NCBI GenBank assembly: GCA_001751155.1
Contig: MAXR01000040.1
Location: forward strand, 247 to 6,695
DNA: 6,449 nt
Direction: 5' to 3'
Origin: Desulfuromonadales bacterium C00003068
GTDB lineage: Bacteria; Desulfobacterota; Desulfuromonadia; Desulfuromonadales; Desulfuromonadaceae
In this document: piece after piece, positions 1 to 6,449 of the stretch
How the letters are laid out: the number at the start of each line of letters is the position of its first letter
Numbering within the stretch: position 1 is the stretch's first letter
Translations under genes and position numbers: made by a program
Notes under the pieces: model-generated
Database searches by the model: none
What the model was told of the DNA's origin: nothing
Seen by the model: only the letters and a program-made list of their open reading frames with translations

Positions 1-1577
1 CCATCATGGTAAATGACAATATTCGCAATGGTGGTCTCGGTGATTTCGTCGCGTTGATTAAACAGCACCACGTCATCGACCTCAGTACCATATTCATTCT
101 GAGCCAATTCAATCGTACGTTGAAAAAACTTTCGCTCATCAGTTTTATGGCTAAAAAACTCATCATCACTCGCTAGCGGCTTTCCGGCTAAAACCAGCTG
201 AACCGCGCGCAGTTGACCACGGTAGGGCTGAGGGACAAATTCAACCATCAGCTGTCCTGTGGAGTCCAACAAACAACGCACTCGCCAGCGTTGTAACGGA
301 CGCGCAGCGGCTTCGTTAATGAGTCGTTGCCGCAATGAACAAATCTCTACTGGATAACCAAACCGTTGTGCCGACAACTCTAGGCGGTGTAAATGTTGCT
401 CAAATAGTCGATAGCCTGTCTCAGGCTCCCACAGCAAGGTTTCAAGTAGCCGCGGCTGCCGCCCTAACACTTTGGCCTTGGTCTGCGTTTCGCGATATTC
501 TTGCTCCGCATCAGAATCCCATATAATTCCACCACCGACAGGATACTCCGCACAGTGCTGCTGGCGATCAATCAGTGCCGTACGGATGGCTACGTTAAAT
601 TGTGCTCGGCCATCTGGAGTAATAAAGCCAATGGAACCCGTATAGATTTGCCGTGGCGACGATTCTAGCTCGGCAATAATTTCCATTGTCCGCACCTTTG
701 GCGCCCCCGTTATTGAAGAGCACGGAAAAAGAGCGGTAAATAATTCAACAATCGAACAGCGGCTGCGAGCTTGCACCTGTGTTGTCATTTGCCACAGGGT
801 TGGATAGGCTTCAACCTGAAACAACCTATCGACATGAACCGATCCCGCATCGGCGATACGGCTAAGATCATTGCGGAGCATATCGACAATCATTAAATTC
901 TCAGCGCGATTTTTTTCACTCCGCGCCAACTCATCGCGCAAGCGCAAATCATCGATAGAGTCATCGCCTCGTGGTGCCGTCCCCTTCATCGGTCGAGTGG
1001 TAATCAAATCCTCTTTGCGGGAAAAAAAAAGTTCTGGCGAAGCTGAACAGATTGCAAACCGACCGAGATCAACAAAAGCCCCATATTTACCTTGTTGAGC
1101 ATGCTGCAACGACAAAAACAACGCCCATGCATCGACTTCAGCGTTAACCGTGCATTCAAGAGGATAGGTATAATTAACTTGATAGGTATCACCCTGAGAG
1201 ATGTAATCCTTAATCGCATCAATCGCCTTAAGGTAATCCGCTTTGTGGTGCCGTGGATACCAGCTAAACGGTGCTGAAGTTGATTTAGCTAACGGTAAAT
1301 CAACAACGACTGCTGTTTTATACAAACCAAACCACATCAACGGCAACTCACCACCGACACGAGTTACCAGTCGTGAATCAAAGGCCGCTGAAGCTTGATA
1401 GCCAACATAGCCCGCAGCATATAAACCATCGGTTTCCACCATAGATTCAACCAGGCGCAATTTTTCAACCACCTGCTCTACCGTTGTTGCAATAACAACA
1501 TGCACCGGCGTTTCAAATTTCAACCATTGGTCAAGTTCAGCATCATGAATGACAAGAAAAGTATCGTTATAAATCAT
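1..1577 (-). CDS. pabB: Aminodeoxychorismate synthase component I fused to aminodeoxychorismate lyase (PabB-PabC), 3' end missing
   Basis: This makes p-aminobenzoate for folate: the PabB part aminates chorismate to 4-amino-4-deoxychorismate and the PabC part (PLP enzyme) releases pyruvate. The frame is open for 525 codons from ATG at 1577-1575 to the left edge. An in-frame TAG directly precedes this ATG, and GGGGTGG (minus strand, 1585-1591) lies 7 bases upstream, so the start is firm. Residues 1-370 are PabB: QGDTYQVN (about 128-135), SPELFF (180-185), RPMKGTAPRG with K198 as the PabB-type catalytic lysine, ENLMIVDMLRND, SITGAPK (288-294) and VGGGI (347-351). From about 375 the LLETLLWEP and FEQHLHRLE motifs open a class IV aminotransferase fold. 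K478 in SHKTDER is the expected PLP lysine, and E514 in ITETTIANI matches the conserved glutamate. The lyase is cut by the window edge. Seen: motifs and frame. Known: such fusions exist in other bacteria. No pabA is visible here. A run of nine T residues on the coding strand (1022-1030) encodes Leu-Phe-Phe-Ser and is in frame. Confidence 0.95.
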   Translation of the reverse strand, partial: MIYNDTFLVIHDAELDQWLKFETPVHVVIATTVEQVVEKLRLVESMVETDGLYAAGYVGYQASAAFDSRLVTRVGGELPLMWFGLYKTAVVVDLPLAKSTSAPFSWYPRHHKADYLKAIDAIKDYISQGDTYQVNYTYPLECTVNAEVDAWALFLSLQHAQQGKYGAFVDLGRFAICSASPELFFSRKEDLITTRPMKGTAPRGDDSIDDLRLRDELARSEKNRAENLMIVDMLRNDLSRIADAGSVHVDRLFQVEAYPTLWQMTTQVQARSRCSIVELFTALFPCSSITGAPKVRTMEIIAELESSPRQIYTGSIGFITPDGRAQFNVAIRTALIDRQQHCAEYPVGGGIIWDSDAEQEYRETQTKAKVLGRQPRLLETLLWEPETGYRLFEQHLHRLELSAQRFGYPVEICSLRQRLINEAAARPLQRWRVRCLLDSTGQLMVEFVPQPYRGQLRAVQLVLAGKPLASDDEFFSHKTDERKFFQRTIELAQNEYGTEVDDVVLFNQRDEITETTIANIVIYHD

Positions 1578-1756
1578 CTACATTCCACCCCAACAGATTA
1601 AAATAATCAACAGTGGCAACCTAACGCAACCACTGATTACATGCGAGAAGTTTGTCACGACTGGCGTCATTACCCACTCCGCCCATCTCCACCCTGCCCC
1701 GTTATTCTCCCTGAGTTAAAGGAAAAGTCCTTGGTCAGACAACAATCACTGTGTTA

Positions 1757-1766
1757 GTGTATACAC
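1757..1766. promoter_or_regulatory. 10-bp perfect palindrome GTGTATACAC, possible operator
   Basis: The sequence GTGTATACAC is its own reverse complement and ends 4 bases before the TATAAT at 1771, that is, within the spacer of the likely chemoreceptor promoter. A regulator bound here would interfere with RNA polymerase. The GTATAC core resembles sites of some GntR-type regulators, but no such regulator is in the window and a 10-bp palindrome can occur by chance. Confidence 0.3.
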
Positions 1767-1770
1767 CGCT

Positions 1771-1776
1771 TATAAT
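1771..1776 (+). promoter_or_regulatory. Candidate -10 box (TATAAT) for the chemoreceptor gene
   Basis: A perfect sigma-70 -10 hexamer stands 86 bases before the chemoreceptor start codon, implying a leader of about 80 bases. No acceptable -35 box is found at 16 to 18 bases upstream (the sequence there is around CACTGTGT), and there is no extended -10 TG. If used, it would probably need an activator or be weak. Many chemoreceptor genes use sigma-28 instead; only a poor match to that pattern is seen upstream (TAAA at 1717-1720). Confidence 0.4.
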
Positions 1777-1862
1777 TCATCAAGCACCAACCACATATTT
1801 CATGTTAATTATCAGCCGCTAACAAGTTAACCTGAAATACTAAAGACAAGGATAGAGTAAAC

Positions 1863-3962
1863 ATGTCAATTCTTATAAAACTAATGGGATCTTTTTTTCT
1901 CATGGCGCTTTTATGTGCCGTAGTTGGTGGCCTAGGTATTTATGGCATCAACGAAACGAATTCTGCTCTCACAGAGGTCAGCGATGTTCGACTGGCTAGC
2001 GTTAAGGATCTTGGCGTTATGACCGAGAAAATTAATGCGATTAAAGCTGAAGAACGCACTCTAACCATTCCAGATCTTACAACCGAGCAGCGCCAACAGG
2101 CGATCAATAATATTGAGATATATTACAGAGAACTCGCTGAAGCCCAAAAACACTACAGCACGTTGAAAAAAGGGCCAGACGAACAACGATTATGGCAACA
2201 AGTCCAACAAAGCCTCACCGATTGGAACAGCGAAAAAACACGCGTACAACAACTCGTTCAACAAATTAAGTTGAATAATATCGGAACACTAAGTCAATCT
2301 CTCAATCAAATGTTTATGGACCATTTTGAATGGGTCAGCGCACTTGGTACCGCCATTGAGCACGAAACGCACTTTAAGGGCCAACTGGATCACAACTTAT
2401 GTGATTTTGGCAAATGGCTCAATAATTTTGAAACGAATAGTCCTGATTTACGCGACGCCCTCGAAAGAATTAAAAGCCCTCATGAAGAGCTTCACGATGT
2501 CGGTGGTGAAATCGAAGACTATATTATTGAGGGTGACATCAGAGAAGCGAGCCAAACATATACCCATATTGTTCTGCCAATCCTCGGCGTCATCAAAGAC
2601 CTTTTTTCTGAGGCAAGTGACATTGTTAAAATAGAAACAACAATTCTTAATCAAGCAACAACTATAGCGTTAGGAACAGAGAGTGTCGCTATTGACTCGG
2701 TTAAGAACTCTCTTGAACAGCTCTACGCGCTCAATAATCAACTAACAGAACACTCGCGCAAAGAAGCAATCACCAATGCCGCTCGCAGTAAAACAGTGTC
2801 AATTAGTGCCATTGTCATCGGCGTATTCATGGCACTTGGCTTTGGCTTCATCACCTCGAGCCGCTTGGCTAAACCGCTTAAAGATGCAGTTGTAGTTCTT
2901 GATGACCTCAGTCGTGGACACCTTGACAATCGTCTCAACATTGACAGCTCAGATGAAGTTGGCCAGATGGCAACAGCGATGAATAACTTTGCCGACAATC
3001 TCAAAAATGAGGTGATCGCGGCGATGGAAAAACTCGCTCAAGGTGATCTAACCTTTAAAATCACCCCACACGATCAACAAGACTTACTCAGAACTACGGT
3101 TAAACAGGTCGGAGAAGACCTAACAAATATGATCCAACAAATTCAAAAAGTGTCTGATCAAATTGCCAACGGTGCATCGCAAGTTTCAGATTCAAGTCAA
3201 TCACTCTCGGATGGCGCAACCCAGCAAGCCAGCTCAATTCAACAAATTTCGGCATCCGTTAGTGAGATGTCCTCGCAAACTCGACAAAATGCTGACAGTG
3301 CCAGCACGGCCAGCGATCTTTCTGCCTCCGCCCACAAGGCGGCTGATGATGGCATGCAACAGATGGGTGAGATGACCTTGGCGATGGACGATATCAATGA
3401 ATCGGGTCAGAACATTGCCAAAATCATTAAAGTGATCGACGAGATCGCCTTCCAAACAAACCTGCTGGCACTTAATGCTGCCGTTGAAGCTGCACGAGCC
3501 GGTCAGCATGGTAAAGGATTTGCCGTAGTCGCAGAAGAGGTGCGCAACCTTGCAGCACGCAGTGCTAAGGCCGCATCGGAAACATCTGATCTCATCGAAA
3601 ATTCGGTCAGCAAAGCACACCACGGTCAGCAAGTTGCGCAGAAAACTTCCTCAGCCCTAACTGAGATTGTTAATCGCATTCAAAAAGTAACCAGCCTTGT
3701 TGGCGAGATCGCCACGGCATCGCAAGAACAAGCGACAGGGATTGACCAGATCAATCATGGTTTGGCTCAAATTGACCAAGTCACCCAACAAAATACCGCT
3801 AGTGCTGAGGAAAGTGCTGCCGCATCGGACGAACTCACCAATCAAGCCAACACCTTACGGCAGCTGCTTAGCCGCTTCAAGATTGATCATGCTGTTCAAA
3901 TTGGTCACAATCAAGCGCAAGGCCAGATCAATTACACTCAGGACAACTTTGATAAGTTTTAG
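1863..3962 (+). CDS. Methyl-accepting chemotaxis protein with periplasmic 4-helix and CZB zinc-binding regions
   Basis: A 699-residue transmembrane chemoreceptor that would signal through CheA/CheW to the flagellar motor (or another Che output). Order: TM1 (about 5-28); helical region resembling a 4HB_MCP sensor (about 30-150); CZB-like segment (about 150-225); TM2 (about 312-332); HAMP from P338 to about 383; a second HAMP-like repeat (about 384-430, core [10 protein letters not shown]); and the long coiled-coil signalling domain. The hairpin tip is clear: [20 protein letters not shown] (527-546), then [15 protein letters not shown]. The CZB shows H154 with W157, C180 in CDFGKW (180-185), and H207 and H211 in PHEELH, the known 3-His/1-Cys zinc set. 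Glu/Gln-rich helices flanking the tip (such as [14 protein letters not shown], about 645-658) could be methylated. There is no C-terminal NWETF-type tether. AAGGATAGAG precedes the ATG. The gene is monocistronic by position, ending at a strong terminator. Ligand unknown; zinc or an oxidant such as HOCl is a family-based guess. Confidence 0.95.
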   Translation: MSILIKLMGSFFLMALLCAVVGGLGIYGINETNSALTEVSDVRLASVKDLGVMTEKINAIKAEERTLTIPDLTTEQRQQAINNIEIYYRELAEAQKHYSTLKKGPDEQRLWQQVQQSLTDWNSEKTRVQQLVQQIKLNNIGTLSQSLNQMFMDHFEWVSALGTAIEHETHFKGQLDHNLCDFGKWLNNFETNSPDLRDALERIKSPHEELHDVGGEIEDYIIEGDIREASQTYTHIVLPILGVIKDLFSEASDIVKIETTILNQATTIALGTESVAIDSVKNSLEQLYALNNQLTEHSRKEAITNAARSKTVSISAIVIGVFMALGFGFITSSRLAKPLKDAVVVLDDLSRGHLDNRLNIDSSDEVGQMATAMNNFADNLKNEVIAAMEKLAQGDLTFKITPHDQQDLLRTTVKQVGEDLTNMIQQIQKVSDQIANGASQVSDSSQSLSDGATQQASSIQQISASVSEMSSQTRQNADSASTASDLSASAHKAADDGMQQMGEMTLAMDDINESGQNIAKIIKVIDEIAFQTNLLALNAAVEAARAGQHGKGFAVVAEEVRNLAARSAKAASETSDLIENSVSKAHHGQQVAQKTSSALTEIVNRIQKVTSLVGEIATASQEQATGIDQINHGLAQIDQVTQQNTASAEESAAASDELTNQANTLRQLLSRFKIDHAVQIGHNQAQGQINYTQDNFDKF

Positions 3963-3975
3963 TTTTCTGTACAAA
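3949..3975 (+). promoter_or_regulatory. Weak candidate promoter for the MATE gene
   Basis: TTGATA (3949-3954, five of six to the -35 consensus) and TACAAA (3970-3975, four of six to the -10) are separated by 15 bases, shorter than the optimal 17. The element overlaps the end of the chemoreceptor gene. Transcription from it would include the terminator hairpin at 3996-4028 in the leader of the MATE mRNA. It is the best sigma-70-like pair I can find in front of the MATE gene, but it is weak. Confidence 0.25.
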
Positions 3976-3995
3976 ACGGTGTAACTCTGATATTC

Positions 3996-4034
3996 AAACA
4001 GGCCTTCCTAAACTAGGAGGGCCTGTTTTGTTTT
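3996..4034 (+). terminator. Rho-independent terminator of the chemoreceptor gene
   Basis: Two arms, 3996-4010 and 4014-4028, pair over 15 positions with one G-U (4005/4019) and a 3-base loop. The core is ACAGGCC against GGCCTGT. The 3' arm runs straight into TTTTGTTTT (4026-4034), the expected U-tract for plus-strand transcription. It starts 33 bases after the chemoreceptor stop codon. The minus-strand copy lacks a good T-tract, so it should act in one direction only. Confidence 0.92.
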
Positions 4035-4036
4035 AT

Positions 4037-4043
4037 GGAAGGA
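4037..4043 (+). promoter_or_regulatory. Ribosome binding site that fixes the MATE start
   Basis: GGAAGGA lies 5 bases before the ATG at 4049. It supports that ATG over an in-frame TTG at 4028, which would lie inside the terminator T-tract and has no Shine-Dalgarno sequence. The site begins only 2 bases after the terminator T-tract. Confidence 0.8.
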
Positions 4044-4048
4044 TCACC

Positions 4049-5419
4049 ATGGGGTTCACTGATCGGCGTAGCAAACTTTTACACGCTGAATTAAAAAAAT
4101 TGCTCACCTTAAGCCTGCCATTGATCCTTGCCCAGCTAGCGCAATCGAGCATGGGCTTTGTCGATACGGTGATGTCGGGCCGCGTAAGTGCGCAAGACCT
4201 CGCAGCCGTTGGCATCGGGTCAAGTATATGGTTTCCAATGATGCTGCTATTACTCGGCATCTTGAGCGCCCTCACTCCGACTATTGCTCACGCCTACGGT
4301 GCGGGTAAGCGGCAAACTATCAGCCACGTTGCCCCACAAGGGATCTACCTTGGCACCATACTCGGCACCATCATCCTTATTTTACTCCACCAAGCGCACT
4401 ACCTGTTGCCTTGGTTACAGGTGGAGCCACAACTCGAACCGCTCATTACCGGCTACCTAGAAGGCGTCTCGTGGGGATTCCCAGCTCTCGGTGCTTGCTT
4501 TGCCTTACGCTATTGCAGTGAAGGGCTCTGTCTCACTCGACCAAGTATGCTGGTCAGTTTTTTTGGTTTAGCGGTAAATATCGTTGCCAACTATCTCTTA
4601 GTTTTTGGCAAACTTGGATTACCCGCCATGGGAGGTGTTGGCTGTGGCCCCGCTTCGGCTATCACCATGTGGGCGATGTTTTTAGGTATGCTATTAGTCT
4701 TTTGGCGCGGTGCTCTCTTTCGCCAATTACAGATGTTACGCCTTAACGCCGCCTGGTGCTGGGAGACACAAAAACAACTGCTCAAACTAGGCCTACCCAT
4801 CGGTGGCGGGCTGTTTATCGAGTGCAGTATTTTTGCCACCATCGCCCTACTGTTGGCCCGCTTTGGTGCTCAAGCTGTCGCCGCACACCAAATTGCCTTA
4901 AGTTTCACGACAATGACCTTTATGGTTCCGTTGAGCATTGCCACCGCCATATCAGTTCGTGTCGGCCACACCACTGGTCGCAAACGCCCCCTACAAACGC
5001 GACGTGTCGTCTATATTGGCATCCTGACAACGCTCGTTTGTGCCTTAGTGAGCTGCACGATTATGGCTACGTTCCCCCATCTGTGTGTCTCCATTTTCAC
5101 CCACGATACACAGCTACTCAATGCGGCAGCATCACTACTTTTTCTTGCGGCCATTTTTCAACTTCCCGATGCAATGCAAGTATGCTGTGCAGGTGCCTTA
5201 CGTGGTCTCAAAGATACTAAAGTACCCATGATAATCCAAACAATCTCCTATTGGGGCATTGGTTTACCCATCGGTTGTTACCTTGGACTCCATTTAAATT
5301 GGGGCGCAAAAGGATTTTGGATTGGACTAATCTGCGGACTCACAAGTGCTGCAATCATGCTATCTATCCGTCTCTTTCACATGTTTAAACACTCAAGACA
5401 TCACCACGCCAACAATTAA
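4049..5419 (+). CDS. norM: MATE-family multidrug efflux pump, NorM type
   Basis: An inner-membrane antiporter of the multidrug and toxic compound extrusion family, expected to export cationic drugs, dyes or fluoroquinolones using a Na+ or H+ gradient. The start at 4049 gives 456 residues, the normal NorM length. The protein is almost wholly hydrophobic and fits twelve transmembrane helices in two six-helix halves, with a charged loop between them (about 220-245) and a His-rich tail (HSRHHHANN). Family motifs are intact: LPLILAQLAQSSMGFVDTVM (23-42), GLPIGGGLFIECS (248-260), and LPDAMQVCCAGALRGLKDTK (372-391). D39, E258 and D374 line up with the acidic cation-binding residues D36, E255 and D371 of Vibrio cholerae NorM, at a constant offset of three, which argues for a working, cation-coupled pump. 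It follows the chemoreceptor terminator with no room for a separate promoter downstream of the hairpin, so expression needs read-through or a promoter before it. No terminator is seen after its stop codon. The substrate cannot be read from sequence. Confidence 0.95.
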   Translation: MGFTDRRSKLLHAELKKLLTLSLPLILAQLAQSSMGFVDTVMSGRVSAQDLAAVGIGSSIWFPMMLLLLGILSALTPTIAHAYGAGKRQTISHVAPQGIYLGTILGTIILILLHQAHYLLPWLQVEPQLEPLITGYLEGVSWGFPALGACFALRYCSEGLCLTRPSMLVSFFGLAVNIVANYLLVFGKLGLPAMGGVGCGPASAITMWAMFLGMLLVFWRGALFRQLQMLRLNAAWCWETQKQLLKLGLPIGGGLFIECSIFATIALLLARFGAQAVAAHQIALSFTTMTFMVPLSIATAISVRVGHTTGRKRPLQTRRVVYIGILTTLVCALVSCTIMATFPHLCVSIFTHDTQLLNAAASLLFLAAIFQLPDAMQVCCAGALRGLKDTKVPMIIQTISYWGIGLPIGCYLGLHLNWGAKGFWIGLICGLTSAAIMLSIRLFHMFKHSRHHHANN

Positions 5420-5445
5420 ATTCCTCTCTCATACATAATTAAAAC

Positions 5446-5472
5446 TTGACGAGTTCGCCCTATCGCGATACT
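5446..5472 (+). promoter_or_regulatory. Candidate promoter of the tetR-adaptor operon
   Basis: TTGACG (5446-5451, five of six) and GATACT (5467-5472, four of six) are 15 bases apart. An A/T-rich stretch (ATAATTAAAA, 5435-5444) sits directly upstream, as an UP element would. The spacing is short, so the -10 is uncertain. The -10 proposal overlaps the first bases of the palindrome at 5470, which would suit repression. Confidence 0.4.
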
Positions 5473-5491
5473 GACTGACTACTCACTCAGT
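5470..5491. promoter_or_regulatory. Probable TetR-family operator (22-bp imperfect palindrome)
   Basis: The arms ACTGACTGA (5470-5478) and TCACTCAGT (5483-5491) are inverted copies matching at 8 of 9 positions, around the 4-base centre CTAC. The site lies 19 bases before the tetR start codon and overlaps or directly follows the likely -10 box. Size, symmetry and position are those of a TetR-family operator. Inference: the repressor encoded next to it binds here and controls itself and the adaptor gene. Confidence 0.65.
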
Positions 5492-5510
5492 TTATTTCGA
5501 AAGGTTCCGA

Positions 5511-6101
5511 ATGAAATCAAAAAAAGATAAAATCATTGATGCTGCTATTGACCTGTTTGCAGAGAAGGGGTTCAACAACACATCAACTGCTGAAATTGCC
5601 GCCTTATCTGGAGTTGCTCAAGGAACCCTGTTTTATCACTTCAAGCAAAAAGAGGGGATATTGTGCGAGGTTCTCGATCAGGTTCTCCAACACACCATCA
5701 CGGGCTATGACAACATTTCTCAGCACGAAAAAAACGGACTCGAATGCGTTGAAGCGCTACTTCGTAGTGAAAACCTCGTTGTCGAACAGCACAGCAAAAA
5801 GGTAACCGTTCTCATCCGTGACATGACTGATGAGGTTCACCAACCTGGCACGCACGGCTTTGCCCTTATTGAGTCATTCCTTAAATACAAAATCAATTTA
5901 CTGAGCAAGTTTCTCAGTAAGGGGATTGCTGATAAAAGCATCCGCCCTGTCGCCATCGAAGAGACTGCATGGTTCCTTGATGCAGCATTTTATGGCGTGA
6001 TGCACCTCAAATTGCTCAAACCTCTCCTTATTCCGCCCCTTGATGAACATGCCATCCGTTTTTGCATCGACGGCTTAAAACCTAATCCTAATTTAATATA
6101 A
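5511..6101 (+). CDS. TetR/AcrR-family transcriptional repressor, likely local efflux regulator
   Basis: A 196-residue protein of normal TetR length. The N-terminal DNA-binding domain spans about 3-50: [19 protein letters not shown] (helix 1 and turn), [19 protein letters not shown] (helices 2-3, with recognition helix near 37-44), then KQKEGIL. The remaining 145 residues are helical and poorly conserved, the ligand-binding and dimerisation part; its inducer cannot be told from sequence. AAGG (5501-5504) lies 6 bases before the ATG. The gene ends 28 bases before a membrane fusion protein gene on the same strand, so the two are very likely co-transcribed. The palindrome in front suggests autoregulation. 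By family precedent it would be released by a toxic compound exported by the downstream pump. It could also act on the upstream norM, but no second copy of the operator is seen there. Confidence 0.93.
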   Translation: MKSKKDKIIDAAIDLFAEKGFNNTSTAEIAALSGVAQGTLFYHFKQKEGILCEVLDQVLQHTITGYDNISQHEKNGLECVEALLRSENLVVEQHSKKVTVLIRDMTDEVHQPGTHGFALIESFLKYKINLLSKFLSKGIADKSIRPVAIEETAWFLDAAFYGVMHLKLLKPLLIPPLDEHAIRFCIDGLKPNPNLI

Positions 6102-6129
6102 CCATCATTACTAACCATTGAGGTATCCA

Positions 6130-6449
6130 ATGCGCCACTATCTTGCTCTCGTACTTATTCTATTCATGGCAACACCTGTTTTTGCTGAGCCACCAGCAGC
6201 TCCAGCCGCTCGAGTTAAAACAACGCCACTGGAAAGCTCACTGGCGGCGCCAACACAATCATTTGTCGGCACCCTTTATTTTGATCGCATCAGTCAACTA
6301 TCAGCTGAAGTGAGCGGTCGTGCTGACAAGGTTCTTTTCCGCGAAGGCGATCAGGTTAAAAAAGGGCAAATCCTCGTTCAGCTGAATACCGACTTCATTG
6401 ACAAAGAACTGATGCGAATTCAATCGATGATTGATTTAACGCAGGCCAA
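6130..6449 (+). CDS. Periplasmic adaptor (membrane fusion) protein of an efflux system, 3' end missing
   Basis: The first 106 residues of a HlyD/AcrA-like adaptor that would link an inner-membrane pump to an outer-membrane channel. GAGG (6120-6123) lies 6 bases before the ATG. A Sec signal peptide is clear: MRH, a hydrophobic core LALVLILFMATP, and likely signal peptidase I cleavage after VFA (residue 19). There is no lipobox cysteine, so it is not a lipoprotein like AcrA. A short Ala/Pro-rich linker follows. Residues about 45-86 form the first half of the biotinyl-lipoyl-like domain: FVGTL, then LSAEVSGRADKVLFREGDQV (57-76) and KKGQILVQL. From residue 87 an alpha-helical hairpin begins (DFIDKELMRIQS) and is cut by the window edge. 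Position behind tetR implies joint regulation. RND-type partner genes are expected further right; ABC (MacA-like) partners are possible. Confidence 0.9.
   Translation, partial: MRHYLALVLILFMATPVFAEPPAAPAARVKTTPLESSLAAPTQSFVGTLYFDRISQLSAEVSGRADKVLFREGDQVKKGQILVQLNTDFIDKELMRIQSMIDLTQA

Larger units (their letters stand above)
1578..1862. other. Divergent intergenic region between pabB and the chemoreceptor gene
   Basis: No coding sequence is supported in this stretch. On the pabB side it holds the pabB ribosome binding site (1585-1591) and a small inverted repeat, GATTA-AAA-TAATC (1596-1608), just upstream of it. I find no convincing sigma-70 promoter for pabB, although it must start somewhere here unless transcribed from further away. 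On the chemoreceptor side there is a perfect TATAAT (1771-1776), a 10-bp palindrome (1757-1766), a CACT-N5-AGTG repeat (1747-1759), and the ribosome binding site AAGGATAGAG (1848-1857) ahead of the ATG at 1863. A small hairpin, AAGGA-AAAG-TCCTT (1719-1732), has no T-tract and is not a terminator. Confidence 0.7.

Noticed and set aside
335..526. 63-codon plus-strand frame opposite pabB
   Set aside because: Antisense to the PabB-PabC junction; no ribosome binding site or motif supports it.
1004..1222. Possible frameshift in pabB at the nine-T tract, hinted at by an alternative minus-strand reading frame here
   Set aside because: Counting codons from the ATG at 1577 through the tract gives an uninterrupted frame with PabB motifs on both sides (SPELFF, then PMKGT), so there is no frameshift.
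1717..1742. Sigma-28 (FliA) flagellar promoter for the chemoreceptor
   Set aside because: TAAA is present, but the downstream element (TCAGACAA) matches the GCCGATAA consensus at only five of eight positions, so I do not call it.
3234..3632. 132-codon open frame on the minus strand inside the chemoreceptor gene
   Set aside because: It is antisense to the most conserved part of the signalling domain, has no recognisable motif, and is explained as a shadow of the real frame.
4028..4048. TTG start at 4028 for the MATE protein, adding seven residues
   Set aside because: It lies in the terminator T-tract and lacks a ribosome binding site; ATG 4049 has GGAAGGA at good spacing and gives the usual NorM length and residue numbering.
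4756..5220. 154-codon plus-strand open frame inside norM
   Set aside because: It overlaps the conserved second half of NorM in another frame and its translation is rich in Cys, His and Arg with no family resemblance.
1..6449. Mobile elements, CRISPR arrays, tRNA or rRNA genes
   Set aside because: No transposase, integrase, regularly spaced repeats, or tRNA/rRNA-like sequence was noticed on either strand.

Overview
The window looks like ordinary chromosomal DNA of a Gram-negative, motile bacterium. Three things support this: a transmembrane chemoreceptor, a periplasmic adaptor subunit with a Sec signal peptide, and a NorM-type MATE pump. Base composition appears moderate. The protein families fit Gammaproteobacteria or the Desulfuromonas/Geobacter group (fused PabB-PabC and CZB-containing chemoreceptors occur there). 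I cannot assign a genus from sequence alone.

Layout. The left quarter (1-1577, minus strand) is a folate-pathway gene running off the left edge. It is an aminodeoxychorismate synthase component I fused to an aminodeoxychorismate lyase domain, so it would make p-aminobenzoate from chorismate in one polypeptide once paired with a glutamine amidotransferase that is not in this window. A divergent, non-coding gap of about 285 bases follows. It holds a perfect TATAAT and a 10-bp palindrome. Next, on the plus strand, is a 699-residue methyl-accepting chemotaxis protein whose predicted periplasmic region carries a complete CZB zinc-binding motif. A strong intrinsic terminator closes this gene, and its T-tract ends 14 bases before the start codon of the next gene, a 456-residue NorM-like MATE multidrug exporter.

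The right end is a separate unit. A TetR-family repressor is preceded by a clear 22-bp imperfect palindrome that overlaps its likely promoter. The start of a HlyD/AcrA-type membrane fusion protein follows after 28 bases. This is the usual layout of a self-regulated efflux operon, with the inner-membrane pump expected past the right edge.

The genes are three or four independent functions (folate, taxis, drug export, regulated efflux), and I do not see a novel multi-gene system. The points most worth a second look are the apparently periplasmic CZB domain, the terminator placed directly on the MATE translation start, and the TetR operator.
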